Below are positions 1 through 8,127 of a stretch of DNA of 64,000 nt, piece after piece. The stretch lies in contig JAHBUQ010000002.1 of assembly GCA_019637995.1 (NCBI GenBank), positions 573,428 through 637,427 on the forward strand, in the 5' to 3' direction. The stretch's first letter is position 1, and each line of letters starts with the position of its first letter. This stretch comes from Ignavibacteriota bacterium. Lineage in GTDB: Bacteria > Bacteroidota > Ignavibacteria > Kapaibacteriales > UBA2268. The notes below the pieces were generated by a model. That model searched no databases. It was not told the DNA's origin and saw only the letters and a list, made by a program, of their open reading frames with translations. The position numbers and the translations under genes were made by a program.

Positions 1-20
1 TGAATTTAAGGATTATAACA

Positions 21-200
21 ATGGCTAAGAAAGAGCAACGAATTGTAATTACAGTTGAATGTACTGAAGCGAGAGCCGAAGGCAAGCCGCCCTCAAGATA
101 TTCGACTACAAAGAATAAACAAAATACGCCAAGCCGTCTGGAGATTAAGAAATATAATCCATTCTTAAGAAGACATACTTTACATAAAGAAATTAAGTAA
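21..200 (+). CDS. rpmG: 50S ribosomal protein L33
   Basis: A 59-residue basic protein with the L33 pattern: [17 protein letters not shown] at the start, SRYSTTKNK in the middle and [18 protein letters not shown] at the end. L33 is a small protein of the large ribosomal subunit. Only one Cys is present (residue 13), so this is the zinc-free form without the CxxC pairs. An AAGGA Shine-Dalgarno sits 7 nt before the ATG. The gene is followed by a large inverted repeat at 229-312 that may end its transcript. Confidence 0.93.
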   Translation: MAKKEQRIVITVECTEARAEGKPPSRYSTTKNKQNTPSRLEIKKYNPFLRRHTLHKEIK

Positions 201-228
201 TTTAGGATTATATCCCTTAGAAATATTT

Positions 229-312
229 AAAGGGGTTGTCTCAAAATATTTTAGTAAGTAATATAGTAGTCTTACTACATATTATTTAAATTTTTGAGAC
301 AATCCCTTTTTC
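229..312. terminator. Long nested inverted repeat, probable bidirectional terminator
   Basis: The arms GGGGTTGTCTCAAAA (232-246) and TTTTGAGACAATCCC pair with a single G-T wobble. A second inner stem pairs AGTAAG (253-258) with CTTACT (271-276). Flanking A and T runs suit termination in both directions, between rpmG and the convergent gene at 327-2348. The GTCTCAAAA/TTTTGAGAC ends also resemble terminal inverted repeats of insertion sequences, so a non-coding mini-element is an alternative. Confidence 0.55.
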
Positions 313-326
313 CGTTTTTTTATTTA

Positions 327-2348
327 TTAATTCTTTAATTCTTTTAGTAATTTTTCAATTATTTCTTTGCCCATTCCGCTTTTTTCAGCTTTAACGGCGT
401 AATATCTAACTGAGTCTGCCATTTTCAAATCATTAAAGCATAACGCCATATTATAATATGTAGCAGGATTTCCGGGCTTTATTTTATCATATTTTCTGTA
501 AAATTCAATTGTACTTTTCCGATTATCGGATAAATAGCTTAACTCTATCAGATAATCGAGAGTTTCTTCATTTTCAGGATTAATGCTATATGCTTTTTTA
601 AAATAATCATAGGAATTTCTGGGTTCGCCGGCATTGTAGTACAAATGTGCAAGGTCAAGTTTAGGAGTTTCATTGTCAGGAAATATTTCTTCAATTTTCT
701 TAAGCTCATCAATTGCCGCTGTCAGATTTCCTTCATCTATAAATATTTTCGAAAGTAGAGCATATGCCAGATGCTTATTATCATAGTCTGATTCAAGAAG
801 CATTCTAAGATATTTTTTTGCTGATTCAGCATTTTTAAGCACATAAGCATACAGTGCCATATTATAGAGATATCGCTCGTTTTTTTCGTAATTATATGCA
901 AGCTCTGTATAATATAATGATTTCTCAATTTTAAACCGGGTTAATTCTGTTAATTTAAAATCCGAAGGATTTACTATTTCAACCCCTTCTTTGAAGTATT
1001 GTCTCAATATGTCATAGTTATTACTTTTTGCATAGTCAGGCAGATACGATATATTCGAGATGCTCATCATTCGTTCAAGCGAAAGTTTTTCATTTGAATT
1101 AATTATAATAAATGGTATAGTTTGAAGCAAGCCTATAACAATTATGACATATTTTCCATAATAATTATTATTTCTTGAAAAAAGTAGGATCATCAGCAAT
1201 AATGAAGGATAAGCAACGATTGAAAATAAATCCCAATCACGAACAAAGCTGATATCAGCTCTGAATATCAGCATAAATAACAGTGCAAGTATGATTGATA
1301 AAATTGTAAATCTGATGCTATTGTCATTTATCGAATTTCTCATATTCTTCAATGAAAAGAAAATTAGAAAAATCCCCGGCGAGACAAGGAAAATTTGATT
1401 TAAAATATCATTAAAATGTGTAAAATCCAGTATTCCCTGGTCACTTTCGCTTGGAAAAATGCTCAAAATATGATTTACTTTCGTAAGCCCGTCGTAATAT
1501 TTTTCAGCTGTAAAGCCTAAGTAATTAAGTAATAAAGCAACAACGACAGTTATAAATACAACTGAAATAACAGGAAGCACAAAATTAAACCATTGTGAAT
1601 TTTCTTTCCTGATTGTTACTTCATAATATGCATAAAGCACTGCAGGTGATAAAAACACAGCAGTCGGCGAAATAAAAAAAGCAGAAATTATCCATAATGC
1701 CGGATTCAATGAAAAATTTCCGGTTTTAAGCATTAAAAGTGTTGAAAGGTAATATCCAAAAAGAAATGTAAAAAAGAAAGGATAAGACTCTACGTAGCCG
1801 AAATACATTTGAATAATTGCAGATGAAAATAGTATCATTCCGGCATAAGTGAATTGCTTTGAATCATCAAACAACTTCCTTCCGATTACATAAAATGTAA
1901 TGAGTGAGATTATTCCTGCTAAATAGCTGATAATTCTCCAGACAGTTATCGCAGGAAATCCCATCGGCTTAAGAATTTTATCATAAAATAAAATTGTAAT
2001 ATAATTTCCTAGTGGCGAGCCGGATGAGTAATACTGGAGTGCTTCAGTATTTTTAATTCTCAGATATCCATCACCAAGGAAGAATGCCGATTGACTGAAT
2101 ATTATAAATAATATAGTAAATGCTATTATTGCGGCTATAATTTGATTATTAGATATTTTTAGATTCGAAATTAATTCATCAAATTTCAGATATGTCTTTT
2201 TGTTAAGCAATATCATCCCACCGCCTGTAAAAGCTATTATAACAGGCAAACCCAAATATGACCACAAGTTAAGCCCCCAGAAAAAATCAGGGGATAAAAT
2301 TGCTGCTAAGAAAAACAAAAAAATAACTATTAGACCGCCTGAATACAA
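327..2348 (-). CDS. Polytopic membrane protein with C-terminal TPR domain (GT-C-like)
   Basis: 673 residues. The first ~430 are strongly hydrophobic with roughly a dozen membrane segments; the last ~230 are soluble TPR-like helices (e.g. NMALYAYVLKNAESAKKY, LDLAHLYYNAGEPRNSYDYF). This layout resembles GT-C glycosyltransferase-type membrane proteins (O-antigen ligase/PMT style) fused to TPRs, but I see no diagnostic catalytic motif and do not assign an enzyme activity. The start is a TTG at 2348, preceded by GGGAG about 10 nt upstream; the next Met lies beyond the first membrane segment. It begins 6 nt after the rpiB stop, so the two are co-transcribed. Confidence 0.7.
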   Translation of the reverse strand: MYSGGLIVIFLFFLAAILSPDFFWGLNLWSYLGLPVIIAFTGGGMILLNKKTYLKFDELISNLKISNNQIIAAIIAFTILFIIFSQSAFFLGDGYLRIKNTEALQYYSSGSPLGNYITILFYDKILKPMGFPAITVWRIISYLAGIISLITFYVIGRKLFDDSKQFTYAGMILFSSAIIQMYFGYVESYPFFFTFLFGYYLSTLLMLKTGNFSLNPALWIISAFFISPTAVFLSPAVLYAYYEVTIRKENSQWFNFVLPVISVVFITVVVALLLNYLGFTAEKYYDGLTKVNHILSIFPSESDQGILDFTHFNDILNQIFLVSPGIFLIFFSLKNMRNSINDNSIRFTILSIILALLFMLIFRADISFVRDWDLFSIVAYPSLLLMILLFSRNNNYYGKYVIIVIGLLQTIPFIIINSNEKLSLERMMSISNISYLPDYAKSNNYDILRQYFKEGVEIVNPSDFKLTELTRFKIEKSLYYTELAYNYEKNERYLYNMALYAYVLKNAESAKKYLRMLLESDYDNKHLAYALLSKIFIDEGNLTAAIDELKKIEEIFPDNETPKLDLAHLYYNAGEPRNSYDYFKKAYSINPENEETLDYLIELSYLSDNRKSTIEFYRKYDKIKPGNPATYYNMALCFNDLKMADSVRYYAVKAEKSGMGKEIIEKLLKELKN

Positions 2349-2354
2349 TTCTTA

Positions 2355-2795
2355 TCAGCTCCCGGTAAGATAGTGAATTTTAATTATTCTTTTCTGATGT
2401 CTTCCACCTTCAAATTCAGTAGATATAAATTTTTCTGTAATTTCGACTGCTAATTCCGGTGAAATTAATCTCGAGCCATAAGTAAGTATATTTGCATTAT
2501 TATGGCTTCTTGCCATTACTGCCATTTCAGGTGTTACGCAATTAGCGGCTCTGATATTGTGAATTTTATTTGCAGTAATAGCCATACCTGTTCCGGTGCC
2601 ACAAATTAGTATTCCTATATCTGCTACTCCACTTGATACCGCTTCTGATGCCGGAAAGGCATAGTCAGGATAATCCACTGATTCTGATGAAAATGCACCA
2701 AAATCAAGTATTTTATATTCTTTTTGGGTTAAATATTCTCTTATGAACTCCTTTAGCTCAAAACCTGCATGGTCTGATGCCAATGCTATTTTCAT
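2355..2795 (-). CDS. rpiB: Ribose-5-phosphate isomerase B
   Basis: Interconverts ribose 5-phosphate and ribulose 5-phosphate in the non-oxidative pentose phosphate pathway. RpiB/LacAB hallmarks: MKIALASDHAGFELK at the N terminus, DYPDYAF, the active-site loop ICGTGTGMAITANK with its catalytic Cys (residue 65) and SHNNANILTYG. The length of 146 residues is normal. I chose the ATG at 2795 because an AAGGAA Shine-Dalgarno lies upstream of it; the in-frame ATG at 2813 adds six non-conserved residues and has no Shine-Dalgarno. It is followed closely by the membrane-TPR gene. Confidence 0.93.
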   Translation of the reverse strand: MKIALASDHAGFELKEFIREYLTQKEYKILDFGAFSSESVDYPDYAFPASEAVSSGVADIGILICGTGTGMAITANKIHNIRAANCVTPEMAVMARSHNNANILTYGSRLISPELAVEITEKFISTEFEGGRHQKRIIKIHYLTGS

Positions 2796-2813
2796 ATTTA
2801 TAAATTCCTTCAT

Positions 2814-3182
2814 TTATATTTAAATATCTGTATTTCTTCTGATTTATAAAACTATTTAGTATTTATAATATTTTTTTCCACAAACTATTAGTAAATTCAC
2901 TAATAATTAACGGAAAACTTACTATAAATTTGTGGAAAAGTATTTTCTTAACCTAAAATTTATTTTTGTCAACATTATCGTTGAAAACTTTTTATTGTCA
3001 ACATAGTTTTCAACACTTAAAATTTCTCAATCTATATCAATTAAATTATTTAATTGCAGCTATTTATCAGTAATCCAATTAATAAAATCAACATTTCAAC
3101 AGACCTTATTATTATAACATATTACTATATAGATAAAAATGAAAAAAATAAATATGTTAATAATATGTTTGGATAACTAATT
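2814..3182. promoter_or_regulatory. AT-rich gene-free stretch with DnaA-box-like sites
   Basis: This 370-bp gap between rpiB and tex is extremely AT-rich. It holds two matches to the DnaA-box consensus TTWTNCACA in opposite orientation: TTTTCCACA at 2874-2882 (+) and 2931-2939 (-). A TTTTCAACA variant lies at 3007-3015 and a TTTTCAAC on the minus strand near 2980-2987. An ATTAGT/ACTAAT palindrome sits between the first two. This could be a DnaA-regulated region or part of a replication origin; no dnaA or dnaN is nearby, so this is only a candidate. Confidence 0.35.
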
Positions 3183-5408
3183 TCATTTGAATTTTGATTT
3201 AAGGTCATTCAAATTGAAACTTATTTGCTCTTTTTGCTTTGATACAATATTTCCTTTGCCTGATTTCATTGAAAGCTGAATTCTCTTTAATTTTTCATTT
3301 ACATCCAGCACCTTTACTTTGACAAGCTGACCGACTTTAATAATCTTTGTCGGGTCTTTAACAAATGAATCGGACATTTCAGAAATATGAACAAGTCCAT
3401 CCTGATGAACTCCAACATCAACAAAGCAACCGAAATTAGTAATGTTAGTTACAATACCTTCAAGCTCCATTCCTTGTCTGAGATGAGAAATTTCAGTTAT
3501 TCCTTCCTTGAATATTGCGTATTTGAATTCTTCACGAGGATCGCGACCGGGTTTTTCGAGTTCAGACAATATATCCTTCAATGTATGCTCACCAATTTTA
3601 TCACTGAGATACTTTTTTAAGTCAATTGCAGACAATTTATCCTGAGCTTTGGTGATTTCTTTAAGTCCAACATTTATATCCTTAGCTATTTTTTCTACTA
3701 TATGATAGCTCTCCGGATGAACAGCTGTATTATCAAGTGGATTTTCACCATTTCTGATTCTTAGAAAACCTGCTGACTGCTCATAAGTCTTGTTGCCAAG
3801 TTTAGGTACTGACAATAACTCTTTTCTGTTCTTGAACATACCTATTTCATTTCTCCGGTTTATAATATTTTCAGCAATTTTGTCTGATAGTCCCGAAACA
3901 TGAGTAAGCAGCTCTTTTGAAGCAGTATTCAAGTCAACACCAACATAATTTACACAGCTTTCTACTGTTTCATCAAGTTTTTTCTTTAAAAGTTTTTGAT
4001 CTACATCATGCTGATACTGCCCTACTCCAATTGATTTTGGGTCTATTTTTACAAGTTCAGCAAGAGGGTCCTGCAGTCTTCTTCCAATTGATATAGCACC
4101 TCTGACAGTAAGATCTAATTCAGGAAATTCCTTTCCTGCAGTTTCACTTGCTGAATAAATTGATGCACCTGATTCATTAACCATTACTTTTATGGGCTTT
4201 TTAGGCACATCCTTTATTGTCTCAGTAACAAACTCATCTGTTTCCCTGCCTGCAGTACCATTTCCAATGGCGATGAGTTCTATACCATATTTTTCAATGG
4301 CATTTTTCAGATATTTTGTTGCTTCGTCTTTTTGAAATTTTGAACTATGCGGAAATATTGCCGAATATTCAAGGAATCTTCCCGTACCATCAAGAACTAC
4401 TACTTTGCAACCTGTTCTGAATCCGGGGTCAATACCAATAGTTGGTTTCATACCCGCCGGAGCGGCAAGAAGCATTTGACGTAAATTTGATTCAAATACT
4501 TTTATTGATTCCTCATCTGAAAATTCTTTTTTTAACATTCTCACTTCACCAATCAGAGAATGTTTCATTAACCTTGAAAAAGCATCTTTATTTACTGAAA
4601 CAAGAAAATTTGATATTTCAATATTTGAATTATGAATATTTTTAGAATTCATAAAATTTAAAATTTCTGATTCATCAAAAGTTATGTCCAGATTAAGAAT
4701 TCCTTCTGTCTCGCCTCGCCTTAATGCAAGCATAGCGTGAGGTGCAATCTCACTTACCGGTTTCTCAAAATTACGATAATTTTCATATTTTGTTGAGCCT
4801 TCCGGAAATTCATCTTTAATGCTTGATTTAAATTTACCATTTTTAATAAAGAAATCTCTGACCCAATTTCTAAAATCAGCATTTTCGGCAACTTCCTCAG
4901 CTATGATATCTGATGCACCTGCAAGAGCTGACTTAATATCTGTAACTCCAAGTTCCTCAGATATATACTTGGAAGCTTCAAGCTCAAGATTTGGATTCTG
5001 TATTTTATTTAAATTTGCGTTTTTAATAAATGCTGCAAGTGGCTCCAGACCCTTTTCTTTAGCAATTGTTGCACGTGTCCGGCGCTTTGGTTTATAAGGC
5101 AGGTATAAATCTTCGAGCTCATTTTTTTGGAGACAGGCAACTATTTTTTCTCTTAATTCATCAGAAAGTTTGCCCTGCTCTTCAATTGAAGCAAGTATTG
5201 TTTTCTTTCGGTCTTCAAGTTCAGTGAGATAATCGAATTTATCAAAAATATTCCTTAGCTCTATTTCATCAAGATTTCCGGTTATTTCTTTTCTGTATCT
5301 GGCAATGAATGGAACAGTACCACCTTCAGAGCGAAGCTTTAATGCATTTTCTACTCTACTGATTTCAATATTCAGATCTTTTGATATATATAATATTAAG
5401 TTTAACAT
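3183..5408 (-). CDS. tex: Tex-family RNA-binding transcription accessory protein
   Basis: 741 residues, full length for Tex. Order: N-terminal Tex helices (TVPFIARYRKE, LYLPYKPKRRTRATIAKEKG), an RNase H-like YqgF fold beginning near TIGIDPGFRTGCK, helix-hairpin-helix segments (VDLNTASKELLTHVSGL), and a C-terminal S1 domain at about residues 646-715 (GIVTNITNFGCFVDVG ... GLVHISE). Tex binds nucleic acid and affects transcription; its exact role is organism-dependent. It stands alone, with gaps of ~370-400 bp on both sides. No clear Shine-Dalgarno is visible before the ATG. Confidence 0.93.
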   Translation of the reverse strand: MLNLILYISKDLNIEISRVENALKLRSEGGTVPFIARYRKEITGNLDEIELRNIFDKFDYLTELEDRKKTILASIEEQGKLSDELREKIVACLQKNELEDLYLPYKPKRRTRATIAKEKGLEPLAAFIKNANLNKIQNPNLELEASKYISEELGVTDIKSALAGASDIIAEEVAENADFRNWVRDFFIKNGKFKSSIKDEFPEGSTKYENYRNFEKPVSEIAPHAMLALRRGETEGILNLDITFDESEILNFMNSKNIHNSNIEISNFLVSVNKDAFSRLMKHSLIGEVRMLKKEFSDEESIKVFESNLRQMLLAAPAGMKPTIGIDPGFRTGCKVVVLDGTGRFLEYSAIFPHSSKFQKDEATKYLKNAIEKYGIELIAIGNGTAGRETDEFVTETIKDVPKKPIKVMVNESGASIYSASETAGKEFPELDLTVRGAISIGRRLQDPLAELVKIDPKSIGVGQYQHDVDQKLLKKKLDETVESCVNYVGVDLNTASKELLTHVSGLSDKIAENIINRRNEIGMFKNRKELLSVPKLGNKTYEQSAGFLRIRNGENPLDNTAVHPESYHIVEKIAKDINVGLKEITKAQDKLSAIDLKKYLSDKIGEHTLKDILSELEKPGRDPREEFKYAIFKEGITEISHLRQGMELEGIVTNITNFGCFVDVGVHQDGLVHISEMSDSFVKDPTKIIKVGQLVKVKVLDVNEKLKRIQLSMKSGKGNIVSKQKEQISFNLNDLKSKFK

Positions 5409-5814
5409 ATTTCTGTAATTTGTATATAAAATAAGATTACAAAAATAAGAATATAAAACTTCATATAAAAGCAGATTACTGCTAATAATATTACTTCAAG
5501 GATAATTATTAATATTTTCCTTGTTCTTTTCTTCAATATTTTCTGAAAAATTAATAAAATTAAGATGTTAATTTCTTTTTGTAGTTTTACGAAGTATTTT
5601 TCTGGCGATAAAGAGACTATGTTGATTTGAAGAAGTATAATTTTCTGTTCTGAATATTTTTAATACATTGCAACCCTTAATGATGGATGATAGGAAGAAA
5701 TATGGAGTGAAATTAAATATATTTATTAAAAATAAAAAAAAATTTGGTTGTTTACTAAATTTTATTTAGATTTGAGTATGTTTATTTGTCAAACTTTTAA
5801 TAAAAGGTACTTTT
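5409..5814. other. Gene-free stretch between tex and the first secreted-protein operon
   Basis: About 400 bp, AT-rich. No supported gene or RNA is seen. The right end carries the Bacteroidota-type promoter at 5743-5774; the left end must hold the tex promoter on the minus strand, but I see no convincing motif for it. Confidence 0.5.
5743..5774 (+). promoter_or_regulatory. Bacteroidota-type promoter for the 5815-10262 operon
   Basis: TTTG at 5743-5746, a 20-nt spacer, then TAGATTTG at 5767-5774. This is an exact match to the -33/-7 consensus TTTG-N19-21-TAnnTTTG known in Bacteroides and Flavobacterium. Transcription would begin near 5781, leaving a leader of about 34 nt that contains AAAAGG 7 nt before the ATG at 5815. 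Confidence 0.65.
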
Positions 5815-6684
5815 ATGCCTAAACAATTACTTAATTCACAGTACAGTACAGTACAGTACAGTACAGTACAGTACAGTACAGTACAGTATAAAACCTTCTT
5901 ACTTGTTTTGATAATGTTCATTTTAGGTAATATGAACATTTATGCTGATTCTGATCCCACCTCTTGTGATTGCAATTGCAATGAAATTTTAAAACCTAAG
6001 TATTTTTATGACGAGAACAGCATTATATTGTTAGATGATGGGAATGATTGCTCAATTTTTTCTGTTGATATAACAGGATGTAACGAAAGGACTGTTTTAG
6101 GTTTTACTTTGGATTTTGCGATTGACCCCGATGATCCTTGTTTGAATCAGAATTGGACAGTTAGAGACAAGGTAACTAACCAGATTATTGGCATTTATAA
6201 TCCAACTGTAACTAATCCGACATTTGGTTTCTTTGATCCGCCAGTACAACCTTGCGAAACAAGACCATTTTCTTTTAGAATATGCCCTGAAAACATTATG
6301 CACTGCAGATATAAATCTTTTAACATTGGTATCAATTTAATATTTGCTGAAGGTGACCCACCATGTCCTACTATTAACAAAACTTTAACTTTTGCATGGG
6401 TTAGCTCTGTTACACCTGATGATATTAGTGAATACGTACACTACAACCACAAAGAAGAGAATCTATTTATTGACTACAGCCACTTAATTACAAAGTTTCA
6501 ACAAAAAGATTTGAGAATAATAATTAGCAATCTAAATGGTGAGAATCTTCTTAATGATATTTTTAATCATAATCAATCTATAATTAATTTATCAAACCTC
6601 AGTAATGGTAAATATTTTGGCTATATTAGCCGAAATTATGGGACAGAAGTGTTAGCTACATTTATTTTTTCAATCATAAAATAG
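5815..6684 (+). CDS. Cys-rich secreted protein with pentanucleotide repeat, phase-variable candidate (ON)
   Basis: 289 residues. After MPKQLLNSQ comes a repetitive (YSTVQ)n segment encoded by a 5-bp repeat, then a hydrophobic signal peptide (FLLVLIMFILGNMNIYAD) and a Cys-rich mature part (CDCNC, then scattered Cys). The last ~75 residues look like a divergent T9SS sorting domain (LRIIISNLNGENL ... NLSNGKYFGYI). The start is supported by AAAGG 7 nt upstream. It heads an operon with two more secreted proteins, the next starting 12 bp later. Because the repeat unit is 5 bp, slippage by one unit shifts the frame. The two other frames hit a stop just after the tract (TAA 5889-5891, TGA 5909-5911). 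Function unknown; a surface or extracellular role is inferred. Confidence 0.75.
   Translation: MPKQLLNSQYSTVQYSTVQYSTVQYKTFLLVLIMFILGNMNIYADSDPTSCDCNCNEILKPKYFYDENSIILLDDGNDCSIFSVDITGCNERTVLGFTLDFAIDPDDPCLNQNWTVRDKVTNQIIGIYNPTVTNPTFGFFDPPVQPCETRPFSFRICPENIMHCRYKSFNIGINLIFAEGDPPCPTINKTLTFAWVSSVTPDDISEYVHYNHKEENLFIDYSHLITKFQQKDLRIIISNLNGENLLNDIFNHNQSIINLSNLSNGKYFGYISRNYGTEVLATFIFSIIK
5838..5888 (+). repeat. Pentanucleotide simple sequence repeat (GTACA)9
   Basis: Nine uninterrupted copies of GTACA at 5841-5885, with a partial unit on each side. It lies inside the coding region, starting 8 codons after the ATG and ending just before the signal peptide. Three units make 15 bp, encoding the five-residue repeat YSTVQ. 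Any change that is not a multiple of three units puts the rest of the gene out of frame. Confidence 0.95.
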
Positions 6685-6696
6685 AGAGAGAGTGAA

Positions 6697-8127
6697 ATGA
6701 AGGGAGTTTTTTTTATATTATTTTCTTTGACAATAATATCAAGCAAAATTTTTTCAACACAGATAGAGTATACTGAAATAGATTTCGGGGATGTACCAAT
6801 CGGTAATAAATCAATGCCCAATATTAAAATGCTCCCTTTTTCAATTCTTAATAAAAGTGATAATCTACTGATTATTGAGCACATGTCTGTAGTGAATAAT
6901 TACGACCGAAAAATTGTTGACAGTGGAAATATTATCAGATTTATACCGGGATATATTTTCAGATATATGAATGGACCCCTTGAGATAAAACCGAATTCAT
7001 CATATACAATGAATGTTTCCTATAACTCTGTTTATGTTGATCCAATAAGTCAGTCCGGGGAAAAACTGAGTAAATCTGTATATATATTTTATAGATACGA
7101 GAATGAAACTGAATACAATATAGATTCTGTTTCATTTTATGCTAGGTCGGTTGAAGGTAGTGAAATAGAAGCCTTTGGACATAAATACGATTTTTATCTA
7201 TGTGAATCAGGTTCGAAATTTATAAGCAATCATTTTTTTGTTGGAGTAATAAACAAATCAAACTCAGATTTAAAAATAGATTCGATTGATGTTAATATAC
7301 TTGGGGATAATTTAATACCAGACAAATTGATAGATGGAGATGGCTTTGAAACCGATTTACTTTTAAGAGATAGCTATTTGTGGTATCAATTCAAATATGA
7401 ATATAAGAATTTTGAAAATTCAATAGGAAAAGTCAGGTTTTATGCTTCTGATAAGAATAATAATGAACTAAATTTAATAGCAGAGGATTCAACAGTTATA
7501 AAATATCATTCAGTTGCAGACGAAGGTAAGTTATCAATGTCAAACAGAAGTATTGTTTTTTATCAAGGAGAATCACAAAAAGTCAGAATGAGTTTACTAA
7601 CATGCAAAAATGAAAATATGGTTTTAGATACTTTGTATTTAGTTGATAACGAGAAAGATGAAATATATACTATTTTCGAACCATTTGATTCATTTCCTAT
7701 TTTTCTTAATACTGATTCAAATTATAATGCTTTTATTGAATTTAAATCAGTAAAACCAGGAACTAGACAGAAGCAAGTTTGTGCAGTTTTTTCAAATTCT
7801 AATAACGATAAATTCTTCAGATGCATAGACATAAATATTACTGTATTAACACTTTCAAGTATTGTTGAGTCTGAGAAAGTCAGCTCAAAATTTTTAATAT
7901 ATCCCCAGCCCGCTAACGATGTACTTAATATCAAATCAAATTCAGAATTTATAAATAAAATTGATTTGATTAAAATTTATGATTTATACGGTAATCTTGT
8001 TTTTCAAAAGACTATTGTTTTTGGTGATGTATCTATACCAATTTCAAATATAAGTAGTGGCATTTATTTTCTTCAAATACATTCATCAGGAAATATTTTT
8101 AATTACAAAATACCTGTAAGCAGATGA
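6697..8127 (+). CDS. Secreted protein with T9SS sorting domain
   Basis: 476 residues with a signal peptide (GVFFILFSLTIISSKIFS) and a C-terminal type A sorting domain of about 80 residues (FLIYPQPANDVLNIKS ... KIYDLYGNLVFQ ... SSGIYFLQI). The central part is beta-rich and reads like Ig-like or abnormal-spindle-type repeats (YTEIDFGDVPIGNKSMP at the start is typical of DUF1573/ASPM-like modules). It is the second gene of the operon, 12 bp after the first; the purine-rich AGAGAGAGAG just before the ATG may act as Shine-Dalgarno. Its last 4 bp overlap the next gene, implying translational coupling. Function unknown. Confidence 0.75.
   Translation: MKGVFFILFSLTIISSKIFSTQIEYTEIDFGDVPIGNKSMPNIKMLPFSILNKSDNLLIIEHMSVVNNYDRKIVDSGNIIRFIPGYIFRYMNGPLEIKPNSSYTMNVSYNSVYVDPISQSGEKLSKSVYIFYRYENETEYNIDSVSFYARSVEGSEIEAFGHKYDFYLCESGSKFISNHFFVGVINKSNSDLKIDSIDVNILGDNLIPDKLIDGDGFETDLLLRDSYLWYQFKYEYKNFENSIGKVRFYASDKNNNELNLIAEDSTVIKYHSVADEGKLSMSNRSIVFYQGESQKVRMSLLTCKNENMVLDTLYLVDNEKDEIYTIFEPFDSFPIFLNTDSNYNAFIEFKSVKPGTRQKQVCAVFSNSNNDKFFRCIDINITVLTLSSIVESEKVSSKFLIYPQPANDVLNIKSNSEFINKIDLIKIYDLYGNLVFQKTIVFGDVSIPISNISSGIYFLQIHSSGNIFNYKIPVSR

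Noticed and set aside
6685-6696. AG dinucleotide run before the gene at 6697 as another slippage switch
   Set aside because: Only about five AG units, non-coding, and overlapping the presumed Shine-Dalgarno; too short to claim variation, although length changes could alter spacing.
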